Position numbers and translations under genes: made by a program. A stretch of 64,000 bases of DNA from Lineus longissimus (Eukaryota > Nemertea > Pilidiophora > Heteronemertea > Lineidae), in assembly GCF_910592395.1 (NCBI RefSeq), contig NC_088314.1, forward strand, positions 1,922,001 to 1,986,000, given 5' to 3'. The notes beneath the pieces are model-generated. The model did no database searches, was not told the DNA's origin, and saw only the letters and a list, made by a program, of their open reading frames with translations. How positions within the stretch are numbered: position 1 is the stretch's first letter; every line of letters starts with the position of its first letter. This document shows, in pieces, positions 45,036 through 55,900 of this stretch.

Positions 45036-46549
45036 TAGAATAACTGCCTGTGATGCCTTGATGGCTAGGGTCGACCAGGGGGTATACGTACGATGCGAAT
45101 GTACACAATACTGCTTCACCAGTGGTTTTACGATTGATCTTTCTTTTTTGAAAGGGCGACAATGGGTTAAATGAGTACAGGATTGGCTTGTTAGTTATAT
45201 AACTCCAATACTTGGCTTTTAAATTGTCGGGTAAGGGTATGACATCACTTGAAATTATCACACTACATGTATTTGTTAAGATGTTCATGTTTCAATACGT
45301 GTTGAGTAGCCGAGAATTCTATTGCAAGATAGCTGTATTTAGTATATATTTGACTCCATCTTATGTTTCCTGCCATGCTTTCCATTGCACTTAGATTGAA
45401 CAGTGCATTCTAAAGTACAACGCAAGGTAGCCAACTTAAGATGAACAAATATGGCAACAAACAAAAATTTGCGCTGGCGCAGTTTCTGCTGTATTGTCCC
45501 GGTTTCAAGGGCGCATGCGCAATCATTTTTTCTCGAATGAGGTTGATTTTGTAAGCATTTTGTGAAGTATTGAAAAAAAACCGGTTACTGTATTTGAGTA
45601 GTATGTTGTTTCTTATCTAAAACAGAAGTTATGTTCATTTCGAATGAAATTATTTGAATGAATTCGCCATTTCGGAATCTGTTCACACCCGGTACTCCGT
45701 ACATCTCAGGTTGTTGTCATGTGACCTTAAAGGTAAATGTCACATGATAGAAAATAAATGTAAATAATAACTGTAAATAAATGGAGGAGATTGATCGAAT
45801 AGAATTCTGTGTTGTTGTTCTTACTCTTTACATGAAACTGATCATAAACGAGCTTGTTTTCAATATAATACCACGGATGTCTATATATAGATCCAAAGGA
45901 GTTCAGAACTGGGCCTTCTTAATGAATGGCTCAACCGGCGACATCCTCCGCACTGGCTTGTGAGACCAACAATGAATCGTCAAACTTTTTAGTAAGTGTT
46001 CATAGGTGCTGTTATCCGAGCTAAGAAAGTTGACCCAGGCACTTGGCTAAAGATATGAAAAATCTTCCCTTTTTTGCAGTTTGGAATGATTTTGAATTTT
46101 GTTTGAAAGCAGGGACGGTTTACTGGTGGAACCCCAAACCAGCTCCCCTGGACCGCCTGTGCAGCACATGATCACGAGAAGGTCATTATCAAATTTACCG
46201 CCCCGAACATTAATTAACCAACTTGGCATACAATCACTTGACGATCTTTATTTTGATTAGGCCCGATTAGTTACACGGTGGGTCGCTGGTAGAGCTTGAA
46301 TTTGTGGCACTAAAGGACTTGATTGACCTCACTGACGCCTACCTCCAGGTGGAACCAGTCACTTATCAACCAGAACCAAATCCGCATTCGACAACGCTTC
46401 TGAACTTGGCGCTACCGCCATCTAGCCTTTGGGACAGTAATGAAGATCATCGCGCGCCTGTGACATCCGCGTGATGGCGCTACAACCACTCATATTAAAC
46501 ACTTCACTCAGAATCGTTGGCATAGTTTCCGAGAACGGCCACCTGCCAA

Positions 46550-46850
46550 TTGACCTTGGGCGAGTAAACACCAATATCAGCGGCATGCCCAATGAACAGC
46601 ATCGAATGTAAACCACGAAGGGTCGATCCACCACAAACTGCTTTGGCATAACATATGCACACGCCAAGATCATGGCGGTGGCTGCTGCTGCCTCAGTGCG
46701 CTTCTCATTCACATCAATAAATACCTTATGGACAGCGGCGGAGATGTACAGCCTGTTGATGCCATCCATCCCATGCCTTCCCCAGGAGTCGACGCCAGTA
46801 CAGCCTGTTGGTGCCATCCAACCTATATCTTCCCCAGGAGTCGACGCCAT
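46550..46850 (-). pseudogene. Truncated tandem duplicate of the serpin
   Basis: The start region (ATG at 46850, MAS-P like the intact copy) is joined directly to the serpin C-terminal region GMDGINRLYISAAVHK, VFIDVNEKRTEAAAATA and VMPKQFVVDRPFVVYIR. About 290 codons of the body are missing. Just after YIR the frame is broken: the conserved strand SMLFIGH continues in another frame. The junction itself is tandemly duplicated with a 52-bp period (CAGGAGTCGACGCC at 46784 and 46836). The hinge EKRTEAAAAT keeps the inhibitory serpin pattern except Arg for the usual Gly. It cannot fold as a serpin. Upstream sequence, including the splice-acceptor motif and the promoter block at 47273, matches the intact gene. 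Confidence 0.85.
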
Positions 46851-47272
46851 TATGTTCCCTTACCTAGGTCACTCCATTTCAGTTCTGAAATGAGAAGTGC
46901 CAGATGGTAGAGTTATGTGAAACCAAGTAAACAGAAATCTGAAAGGTAGTGAAGCAAATGTGAGCTTCATAACTGCACTGACCAGACTGGCATTGTGACC
47001 TTCAAAAGAGAACACGCAGTCTTGTGACGTTGAACATGCTTGAATTTCCCGCTGTGACCTAGTTCCATGCACAGAAGTACCGAAAGAGGTTGTTGACGGA
47101 CTTGTTCTATTGGATCTTCATATTTCTGCATGTATCTTGGAGAACTTACTCGTTACTGCGAGTTATTAACAAATGGACATGGTACCACCAGGTTCAACAC
47201 CTCTGCCATCCCTTGAAAGGGAGAAATACTATCAGCCTTATCACTGTTGCCGATCATTAAGCAGGTACAATA

Positions 47273-47316
47273 TGACGTCATGAGTTGCGATTGCTGCCCT
47301 TCAGCAGACGACAGAG
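47273..47316 (-). promoter_or_regulatory. Promoter-like block of the serpin duplicate
   Basis: A TGACGTCA (CRE) palindrome at 47273-47280 is followed by GCGATTGCTGCCCTTCAGCA and GACGACAGAG. The block is nearly the same as that at 49666-49709. It lies 423 bp upstream of the duplicate's start codon. Its survival in two otherwise diverged flanks suggests a promoter or first exon. Confidence 0.45.
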
Positions 47317-47730
47317 CCAGTGCCCGGAGATAGCTTTGGAGGAAAATGTGAATTCAAGGTTGGCACACAAGAAACTGCAGTACAGGGCCCCCTGACCTGC
47401 CGATAGGCTACACCTTTTGGAATACTTCACTGGTGTGGTTAGCTCATCGGGTCGACTGATGAGTGAGAAATATTGGGAGTTTTGGGAGCAAAGGAAGAGT
47501 CGTGGATATTCAAGGATCTGGACATGCCTGATCTTTCTCCCAATACTTCTTGTCAGAGTCATGTCAGAAAGCGTAGGGTTGCTTGTGATGGGGAACGGTC
47601 CTGTAATGGTGAGTTAGTGCTGCGAAGGGATGCCATGTGCCAGAGAGGGACGAAGCCGATTCACTTCGTCCGGAGTACGATTCATGCTGAATTTGCAGAT
47701 CGGAGATGAAACAACGAAGGCTACATGTAA

Positions 47731-47811
47731 GGTATTATTATTGTTATTATTACGTGTATTTACCATTTTTTATAGCGCCAAAGGTTGATAAATCTTTCCT
47801 GCGCTTCACAA
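47731..47811 (-). repeat. SINE/LINE 3' tail with (ATT)n
   Basis: On the minus strand it reads TTGTGAAGCGCAGGAAAGAT, then GGCGCTATAAAAAATGGTAA, and ends in AATAATAACAATAATAATA. This is the common layout of animal SINE tails, with a GC-rich GTAAAGCGC-like core and an ATT-repeat end. Confidence 0.5.
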
Positions 47812-48081
47812 TATTATAAAAGATGAGTACATGATACGATAAAGGCAAATCAAATACCCGAGAGATATGAATTTTGAAACTACACTACATCATTGTGATG
47901 TATCTTCTTCTGGGCCAGTTTAAGTAGCAAATGTAGAGAAAACATGAATCCGATATCTAAAATCTACATAACAACAGAGTTGGCTTCAGGTCTGACGTGG
48001 CGTTGACGAAATCATTGTTGAAAGTTATCTCGTCCTTAAGTACGACCTCCCCAACCTGAAAGCCTCTCCAGTTCGAATGGG

Positions 48082-49203
48082 TTACTCCGGCTTGTGAACA
48101 CGCCCCATGAACAGCACCGACTTGGTCGTGTTGTCTCGAATGTAAAACAAGAATGGTCTGTCCGCGATGAACTGTGGTGGCATACACATAGCAACTGCCA
48201 TCATACCAGTGGCTGCAGCTGCCTCAGTACCCTCCTCGTTCACATCAATAAAGGCCTTATGGACAGCTGCAGAGATGTACAATCTGTTGGTCCCATCCAT
48301 CCCAGAGAGGTTAGCCTTGCCCCTGGTGAAGAGCTCACCCATGCCCATCTTAACCAAGACGTCACCCAAGTTCATCTCAAAGTCAAACTTGAACTTCGGG
48401 ATGTTAATATCAAGCTTTGAAGAGGAGAGCTTCTTTGTGATTTCGTCTAATAGCCCTACCGTTAGCTTTTTCTCCAGTGCCGCTAGTCCCTCTATCTCCA
48501 GGGGAACCAGGAACACCATGCTTAGGTCCTCGGCCTTCCCATAGGGAAGTTCAATGACTTGGCAACCATGTTGGTCAAAGTAGCCCCATCTTGCGAATTC
48601 CCCCTGGAACATCATGTCCACCTGAACCTGTTCTTTAGCCGAGAGATGAAATAGCTGCTTCCTGGTTGCACGTTTTTCAAATGGATTCTTCCAGGTTCCC
48701 TTGAAGTAGATGGCATTCACAAGAACAAGTGCAGTCTCTTCAGTCAAGACGTCTGGTTTTATCAAATCCTTGATCTTATCCTCGGTCTGCTTCTCAACCC
48801 AATCATTGATGGTCTTGCGGGACGCAGCCTCGTTCCTGAAGTCAAGACTTTTGAGCTCAGCTCCATATTGACTTTTGCAGTCTGCTAGGAATGGTTCTAA
48901 GAAGTTGTACCCCTCCATCCCGAAGAGACGGTTCGCCAGACGCAAGACATAATCTGCAGTGGTGCGATTCAGGATCCCTGTCAAGTTTCCAAAGGTCGCA
49001 TGGACGTCCTTAAGGTCACTCAGGTTCATGACCTCCTTCATGTTGGTTTCTGTCGTCCCCCTAGCACCAAGCAAGGTCAAGGCCAGGGCAGCCGAGATGC
49101 TCAGAGGTGAAATGAAGGTGTTGGTACCTTTGGGGAGAGTGCTGAAGATATCAAACGCAAATTTTGTGTTTGCTGCGACAATGTCTTGTTGTGGAGACGC
49201 CAT
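48082..49203 (-). CDS. Serpin, intracellular (clade B-like) type, probably inhibitory
   Basis: One uninterrupted coding exon of 373 aa, the usual serpin length. The N-terminus starts with MASPQQDIVAANTKFAFDIF, without a signal peptide, as in clade B and intracellular invertebrate serpins. Family motifs run in order: FISPLSISAALALTLLGARG, LVLVNAIYFKGTWKNPF, ISAAVHKAFIDVNEEGTEAA, and the C-terminal ADRPFLFYIRDNTTKSVLFM-GRV. The hinge EEGTEAAAAT (about 323-332) predicts loop insertion, so a working protease inhibitor. By family spacing P1 is Met339 and P1' Cys340, suggesting elastase- or chymotrypsin-like targets (inference). The first ATG is at 49203; the in-frame GTG nine bases earlier is not used as a start. 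A pyrimidine-rich acceptor (TCTTCTTTCAG, ending at 49238) precedes it, so there is probably an intron in the 5' UTR. A broken duplicate lies downstream. Confidence 0.95.
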   Translation of the reverse strand: MASPQQDIVAANTKFAFDIFSTLPKGTNTFISPLSISAALALTLLGARGTTETNMKEVMNLSDLKDVHATFGNLTGILNRTTADYVLRLANRLFGMEGYNFLEPFLADCKSQYGAELKSLDFRNEAASRKTINDWVEKQTEDKIKDLIKPDVLTEETALVLVNAIYFKGTWKNPFEKRATRKQLFHLSAKEQVQVDMMFQGEFARWGYFDQHGCQVIELPYGKAEDLSMVFLVPLEIEGLAALEKKLTVGLLDEITKKLSSSKLDINIPKFKFDFEMNLGDVLVKMGMGELFTRGKANLSGMDGTNRLYISAAVHKAFIDVNEEGTEAAAATGMMAVAMCMPPQFIADRPFLFYIRDNTTKSVLFMGRVHKPE

Positions 49204-49665
49204 GATGTTCACTTTCCCGGGTCACTTCAATTTAGTTCTGAAAGAAGACATTTACTAGTTATAATACAGTGCCAGATGGTATGCGCTACGTGAAGCAATT
49301 TTCAAAAACTCAAAAGTAGACTGAGAAAAAAAGAGATTGAATATACGGTATCGATCTTTACCGCAAAGAGTGTACTTCAAGAACCCAGTGTTTGAATTCC
49401 CCGCCCTGACCTCCAGTCCATCACAAACTACAAGTAATGGAGGCACACTCAAGAGCGGCTTGGCTCTTGAATATCGCCACGACTTTTAAATCAGCTTAGC
49501 GTAACCAGTCTTGAAAAGATCTTCTAGTACATATACAACACTTCTCAAAAGTGTAGACCAGGCTTTACACCTCATATCACCAGAAGCAACACGGCTGACC
49601 GCCGTTGAAATTATCACGCTTACCAGTGCTGTATGCTGCCAACCAGGAAGCGTTTACGATTATGA

Positions 49666-49709
49666 TGACGTCATATACGCGACTGCTACCTTTTAGCAGA
49701 CGACAGAGA
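49666..49709 (-). promoter_or_regulatory. Promoter-like block of the intact serpin
   Basis: A TGACGTCA palindrome (49666-49673) is followed by GCGACTGCTACCTTTTAGCA and GACGACAGAG. It is conserved with 47273-47316 upstream of the truncated copy. It lies 463 bp upstream of the serpin ATG, in front of the presumed 5' UTR intron. Confidence 0.45.
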
Positions 49710-49964
49710 TGTCCCCACTGGCGGGAAATGTGAATATGCCATAAATGCATCAGGTTCGGACCGTCAGTAAACTCTCCCAGCAAACGCTAGGAGCACTATC
49801 TAACTTGCGCTCGATGGATTTTTGAAGGCTTTGATCTGAACACATCTTTTCCAGCTTTTCGGTCCAATTTGACTTGGCCCATGTCAGATCGTGGCAGAAA
49901 TACGCACCGGGCCTGCGAACGGAGTTTCAATCGCGGCAGGTGTCCTACCCGAGTATAAGAAGAA

Positions 49965-50135
49965 GAAGAAGAAAAAGAAATGTTCCAGGATAGAATGTCT
50001 TTTATGCCTTTTGATCTCTAGGCGTTTGCCATCTATGGAACCATATACATACCATAATCCATCAGAATTCAAGCCAGATACCTTTTTCAGGTGGACTTTT
50101 TCGACTGCTACACCCGGCGCAAAACGCCGAGCAGC
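49965..50135 (+). repeat. Dispersed repeat, copy B, with (GAA)n stretch
   Basis: Diverged copy of the unit at 42170-42340, sharing AGGATAGAATGTC, CTATGGAACCATATA and CCATAATCCATCAGAATTCA. The left end borders a GAA/AAG microsatellite (about 49959-49980). It lies between the serpin 5' flank and the TBC1D30 3' end. Confidence 0.5.
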
Positions 50136-50199
50136 TAATACCCGAAGTAACTAGACGGAATAAGAGAACAACAAAATTACAATCAATATGAAGTTATAC

Positions 50200-50205
50200 T
50201 TTATT
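50200..50205 (-). terminator. Polyadenylation signal of TBC1D30 (AATAAA on the minus strand)
   Basis: TTTATT on the plus strand. The minus strand continues with a T/G-rich stretch (TTGTAATTTTGTTGTTCTC), a plausible downstream element. A second AATAAA at 51807-51802 could give a shorter message. Confidence 0.4.
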
Positions 50206-52926
50206 TCAAACAACTGACTAGCAAAGAACACAATCTGACCCTCGCCTTCGCCAATCTAGGCGATAAGACATGCAGTGAGAATATGAGATGCCCTATTCAC
50301 CAATATTACAACCCCATCATGATCCTCTTCAAAAGTTGACCAAAACTATTAGCTTCTGAACCGTACAGGAAATTTACAATTAAACTGGAAAAAACTGTAA
50401 ACGAAATCTTAGGTAGCCAAACTTTTGACATGCTGGCCAAACAAAAATAACTATTGTACATGTATGTAGTTGGTGTGCTCATCATGGAAAGGGTGGTCAT
50501 TTCTTATTTTTCATCACTTTGTATCTTACCGCCCGTAACAATATATATACACACAGTCACTCTTTGTGGATGACGTAACTGCCTTACAGGGTGTAACAGA
50601 AAGAGACTAAACGTACAGAACAACAATAACCTGCTGTCATCATTTACTACCCGCAACTTGAACAATCGAACATAACTGTGATTAGTGGCCATAGCACGTA
50701 CCAACAATACAGTTCCGCGCATCCAAAACACTTGTGCTGAACGAACCTTCGTATCGCTAAATAATCGTGACACACAAATTGAAACTAGGCCTACTTCTGA
50801 CACACCCTGCATCAATGCTCATTACCTTATGAATTGAGAATGAAACAAAAACACTCAATAAAATGAGAGTATACCAAGAAATGTGATGCTTACTGCTTAG
50901 CCATGTTAGCCATAGACTCCCGGCCCGATCTCTTGTGCAGCCCGATTCAAAAGGGCCCACGTCCAGTGCCCAAGCCCCAATTAACCTGTTACCATCTAAG
51001 TGTATCTGCTTTCACGAAGTTACATCACAAACATGATTATGCAAGATGAACGGAGAAGTTTATCCCACCTGCTAACATACTTCCCATCCTATCTCCCATT
51101 CACTTCTTTGTTTCTTCAAATGCCACTACCACAATTACCGAATGATGATCCCAGTTCAAGTTCGTGGCTTGGCAGAACGACCCGGATCCAGTTCCTAGAC
51201 CCTACTAGACTTTCCATATCTAATGCATTGGCAGTATGGTGATCATATTCCTCAGTCTGTACACGTAATCTCAGACGGTGGACTCGGAATGCTACTATTA
51301 GAGACACAGATACTTCACAGACCACAATAAATAGACAATAACTACAGTCAGAGGCAGCTAGTCTTATAACCCCAACCATGTAAAATGACTGGGCATTCTG
51401 AAGGATAACAAACTCTTATTTTGAGTTCGAGTAAGTACACTTCAGGACAAAATAATGTGGATCCTCTTTGACAATTGGGTTTTTGTACACGTGGAGAGAC
51501 TGCCTCTGCCTGTAGCTGCGGAGATGACTAATATTACACATGACCGGACAAAATGATTTGGTAGGGTGTCCTTATTTTCTAGTGGGTGAGATCTCCCCTC
51601 GATACCCAATCCCAACCGATACGTAACAAACTGAAATAAGTAACTAGTTTGCATATACTTTTGGACACCCATTATATTGAGCAAACATACTTTTATCAAT
51701 TCACTGGACTAGCACTCCAACTATCAACGAAACCAACAGATAAACAATCACTCGAACGAGCACCAACAAAGTGTATACATGAATAGACTACAGAACATGT
51801 CTTTATTGCACAAGGAATGAGCTGGAACTTTTAATCAATAAATTAAATTCTAACCGGAATATTTTGACACTATTGTTTATTTGACTACGGCAGAGGAGAA
51901 GTTGGCCCCTTGATCACCATGTAGCCTTAAGGGCGCGCCAAATTTCTGTATCCACTCTTCGACAAGCGCACTGCCGGTTGGTGAAAACACATTCAACGTC
52001 TTCGCGGCATATTTGAATTTGTGTGCTCAACTGAGAAAACTCACTGCAGGTTTGATTAGTCTGTTCATTCAGTTTACCGAAGATGTGAAGGAGAGCACTA
52101 CACATTTTGAGAGTTCTTCCTCCAGAACCAACAATTTCCCCCTCTTGCTGCAACTGGGAACACTACATCCAGTTCTGCGACATCCACAGGGAAATACATT
52201 TGCAACAAGCCAACGACACACTCACTGTCCAAGTGACCTGTATCGTGACAGCAGTAACAACGGCTACTCTTTCTCCGAGATGACCTGCTAGGTATTGACA
52301 TACCACAACCTTCATACCCCTTGGATGAAAAGGCTTGTTCAAGGCGAACAGAACTTGAAGGGCGTTCCAGAGGCTGCCTCCACACGATTAGACCATTCCA
52401 CTGTCAGCTTGTTGTATTGCACTAGATTCATGTTAGGTTATGTAGACGAGATCTTACAGAAAACAAAGTAAAAGAGTATACTACGGTAATACCTTCAGGG
52501 GCAAACCACGAGACAGGTTTAGACATGACGAGACAGAACACAGAGAAAGGGCAGATGATAATAAGTTATGTGCAAATGTAACAATATCTTTGATAGAAGT
52601 TGAGAGAGAAACAACGCTTCCATCAGCTTCAAGACAGTCTTCCAAGATGGCAAATCCATCCCCACACCACACTATTTAAGTTAGTGAAGCCAGAGCGTCA
52701 ACTCCTCTAGTACAAGGCAATGCACTCCAGAGGTCGATCAATACATCAGGTAATAAATGAACCGACAAAGGCTTGCATTATGTCCTGATATTGGCAACGA
52801 GTAAATGCAAAGATGGTAAATCCACAAACACCACATTGTCATACCTCACATCCAATTATAAACATAACTATATCTTCTTTGGAATACTTTAAGTGTAGTT
52901 TCGGTGCAGTAATCACAATGTCACAA
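50206..52926 (-). other. Probable 3' UTR of TBC1D30
   Basis: No coding signal from the TBC1D30 stop codon to the candidate polyadenylation site, about 2.7 kb. Open frames here (for example 52098-52385, minus) have no recognised domain and no supporting splice sites. Confidence 0.4.
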
Positions 52927-55900
52927 TCACCGTTTTGTTTTCTTAGCAGATTCGCGGACCTCTGCCATATACTGGCGGTGGAGGCACATGTTGATATGGG
53001 CACGGCTGATACCTTTTGTATGAGACGGTCTTTGTCGATGACACTCCTCATAATCCTGGAGAGCAGTTTCCGGATCGTAAAGTCCTAACTTCACACCATT
53101 CTTGTGACGCTGTTGACTAGCATAGCGCACAGGGAATGGATTACGGATCTTCTCTTTCGTGGGACTTTCAACTGGGGAGGGAGTGTAGGAGGGAAGAGGG
53201 GACGTCTTATCATGGGCACTTTTGTGAGATTTATAAGTCAGTGTGGTGATATAAGCTGCAGTGATATCTTGCTTTGCCTGTTCTTCCAAGGGCAAGTCGC
53301 CATCTTGATCAGTTTCCTGGTCATCTGATGTCCCAGATGCAGAGTAATCCGTCCGCGTTTTAGGAATCACAAACCCGTCCCTGATCTCTTGTAGGTGGCA
53401 ACTCTCCCCGTGGAGACTCTGCAGCTGTATTTTACTCTGTAAATTACACTTGTCTTTGAGTAGTTTCTCTTTAATCACACCATTGTCACTGGAAGAACTC
53501 CTCAAGTCTCCAGCAGAATCACTCCCCTCACTGCCAACAGATGGAACAACACTAGCGCCCCCATTTATCACCTCTCCATCAGAACCAACACTAATCTTGG
53601 AGTCTGGTTCAGACACGTGAGATTCTAAATCTCCACTTGACACAATCGACGTCACCTCACTTTCGTCACGATCCTGGCAATACGTTCCAGCCTCGCTGAT
53701 AGAACAAGGCTCTTCTGTAGTGACCGAAGACATACTACAAGTCTCATCGCTTTGGCTCGGCCTTCTAGACCTGTTTGCTTGTTTCTGTGGGTGCGTCAAC
53801 CTGAGCTGGGCCTTCACCATGGGGGCACCCATGATTGCGATCCGTGGTCCTTCTGTCACATGACGATTTTTATTGCCCCGTCCCTTGGATACGAAGAGGT
53901 GGTTCATCGCCACAGTTGGAGTTTCGATCTTTGGCATCATAGCTGCTTCTATCTTACTCTTCGCGTTGTGCCTGGCATTGGCAGCTGAAGAAAAACAAGA
54001 ATATAGATACCACGGCAGATGATAAAGTGACAAGCAAGGAAGAGATAAGAGAACATACAATTCACGAACAGAGCAGACTGTTATGGTCAGTTTCATCAAC
54101 TCCCTGTGAAATCCACACGGTTTCCCACTTTTGCAGCTTCCACTATACCTACCCGCCAATATAACATGAGCTTGCTGCTGCCTCTGCCGTAACTTCTCAT
54201 ACTGTTTCCTCAGAGCATCAATGTCGGTGGTCATCCTCTCCATGAAGGGTGAATCCTGCATCTGCTCGTGGGGGTTGGCAGCATAAGCTCCTGGGCTAAC
54301 ATTGGAGATGTCTGCGTGATTCACTTTCGCTTCACCGGATTCACCTACGAAGAATGGAAATGAAGTGGTATTGTGGAGAACTTCACAGACGTAGGACACA
54401 GAGTTTCTTCTTACTGTTAAAGGACACTTATCTTTATAGCATGTAGGTTTCTGATTTCAAGATTAAAGGGAACAAATGAAGAACGAATGCAAAGACACAC
54501 CGAGTAGATGAACAAAATATGACTGATATCAGCTTACTTCTGCCTCTGAAATTCTGTGGTCCCAGTATCCCGGTGAAGCAACTGACCGCCTCCAGATCTT
54601 CATCTTCGATATCGTCGTCATCGCTGAACAAGATGCCTCTGGCACTCCGCCTCCCGCCAGTCGACATGGCTGCCGTGAACGGGGTGATGTTGTACGTGTA
54701 CTTCTCCCTCAGTTCTTTGACTTGCGGATGGGGGAATGGGGCTATTGAGTACACATTCTGGTGAGAAATCAACAGTGAAAGCGTTTTAGTTTTGAAAGAG
54801 AGAAGATAGGAGAAACATTGATACAAAATGCAAACAAAGAGAAGTCGTACATCACATTACAAGTATCAGACAGTGACACCCGGGAGTGACTACGGAGTAG
54901 AGCTATAACCCTATTAAGTCTTTCTATGTACGGACAAGTTCGTAGCGTCACAACTTTTAACCGCGCCCCAAAGGCTGGTCCCTGCCGACATCTACTTGTC
55001 GTGTTTCATATCAGAGTTATCCTTCTCCTAGACCAGTAGACTGGTGCCGACCAAGGCCTACGTGGCCGGTTCCCCTGGTTCTCCTTTTCGTACCAGGTAG
55101 AAGGAATCTCGGCTGCGCGTGTCAGTAGGCATTGACTAGTACTATGTCAAGTACTAACCTTCATCATTCGATCTGGATCAAACATATTACTATCTAACAT
55201 ATCTTGTGTTAACACCCCCATGGTTGAGTAAAACTCGTCGGCACTCTCCACTGACATGATACGACTGGAAATAGAAATAGAATAGATGAGAAGTGGTTGA
55301 AGAAACTGGTACCGAAGACTTTCCAATATCATCAGCTTTAGGCAGGAAACCACGTCAATTGCCCTGGTTGTCGCACTGTGCCATACTCCAGCAGTAGTGG
55401 AGAGGTCTCGTCCCTCCATCTGGAAGACTATATCTAGGATGACATATCGACTGCTTCGGCCGGGAGTCTACACTCTACTTACTCTGCTAACTTCTCCCAG
55501 ATCCCTAACGCAGTTCTGAGCAATATTTCAGATCCTTCCAGGAAGATGGAGTCCCACACTCTCAGGACGATTGGCTTGGGAAGACATGTGGCGAACATGG
55601 TGAGAAACCATTGCATGGTGAACACATTAGTGAGAGGTGGTTCATAACTGGTACCTGGAATGAGGGAATGAATTTTATGTAGATGGCATGCTAACGTTCA
55701 TGTAGATGACTTACGAAGTTTTATGTGGTTGACATGCGAACCTTTATGTAGACGACACTACATGTACGAACTTTTATATGGATGACATGTAGATGACATG
55801 CTTACTTTTATGACAATCTGCGGTGTTGTAATATATATGTGAGGATGAATTTTCCTAAAATTTCTAAATATGAGCCCAGTATGAGGGTTAACCATCGTTA

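Larger units (their letters stand above)
40608..46549. other. Intergenic region without recognised genes
   Basis: I see no supported gene. Contents are TGACGTCA palindromes near 41036 and 41171, a local duplication containing CCATTTTGGATTT near 41609-41638, one member of a dispersed repeat (42170-42340), a G-run near 44591-44604 next to the MITE at 44629, and two copies of TTTGTTTATATAAGGA near 44780-44810. Open frames such as 42564-42899 have no domain. Confidence 0.4.
46851..48081. other. 5' flank of the serpin duplicate and the space between the two serpin copies
   Basis: The low end (46851-47320) is homologous to the 5' flank of the intact serpin (49204-49710). A SINE-like tail follows at 47731-47811. 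47960-48081 is the probable 3' UTR of the intact serpin. I see no other gene. Confidence 0.5.

Noticed and set aside
48167-48544. Plus-strand open frames opposite the serpin
   Set aside because: They are antisense shadows of the intact serpin coding exon.
52098-52385. 95-codon minus-strand frame with several Cys/His (CCHDTGH), resembling a zinc knuckle
   Set aside because: It lies in the probable TBC1D30 3' UTR; the Cys/His spacing does not fit CCHC (C-x2-C-x4-H-x4-C) and there is no splice support.
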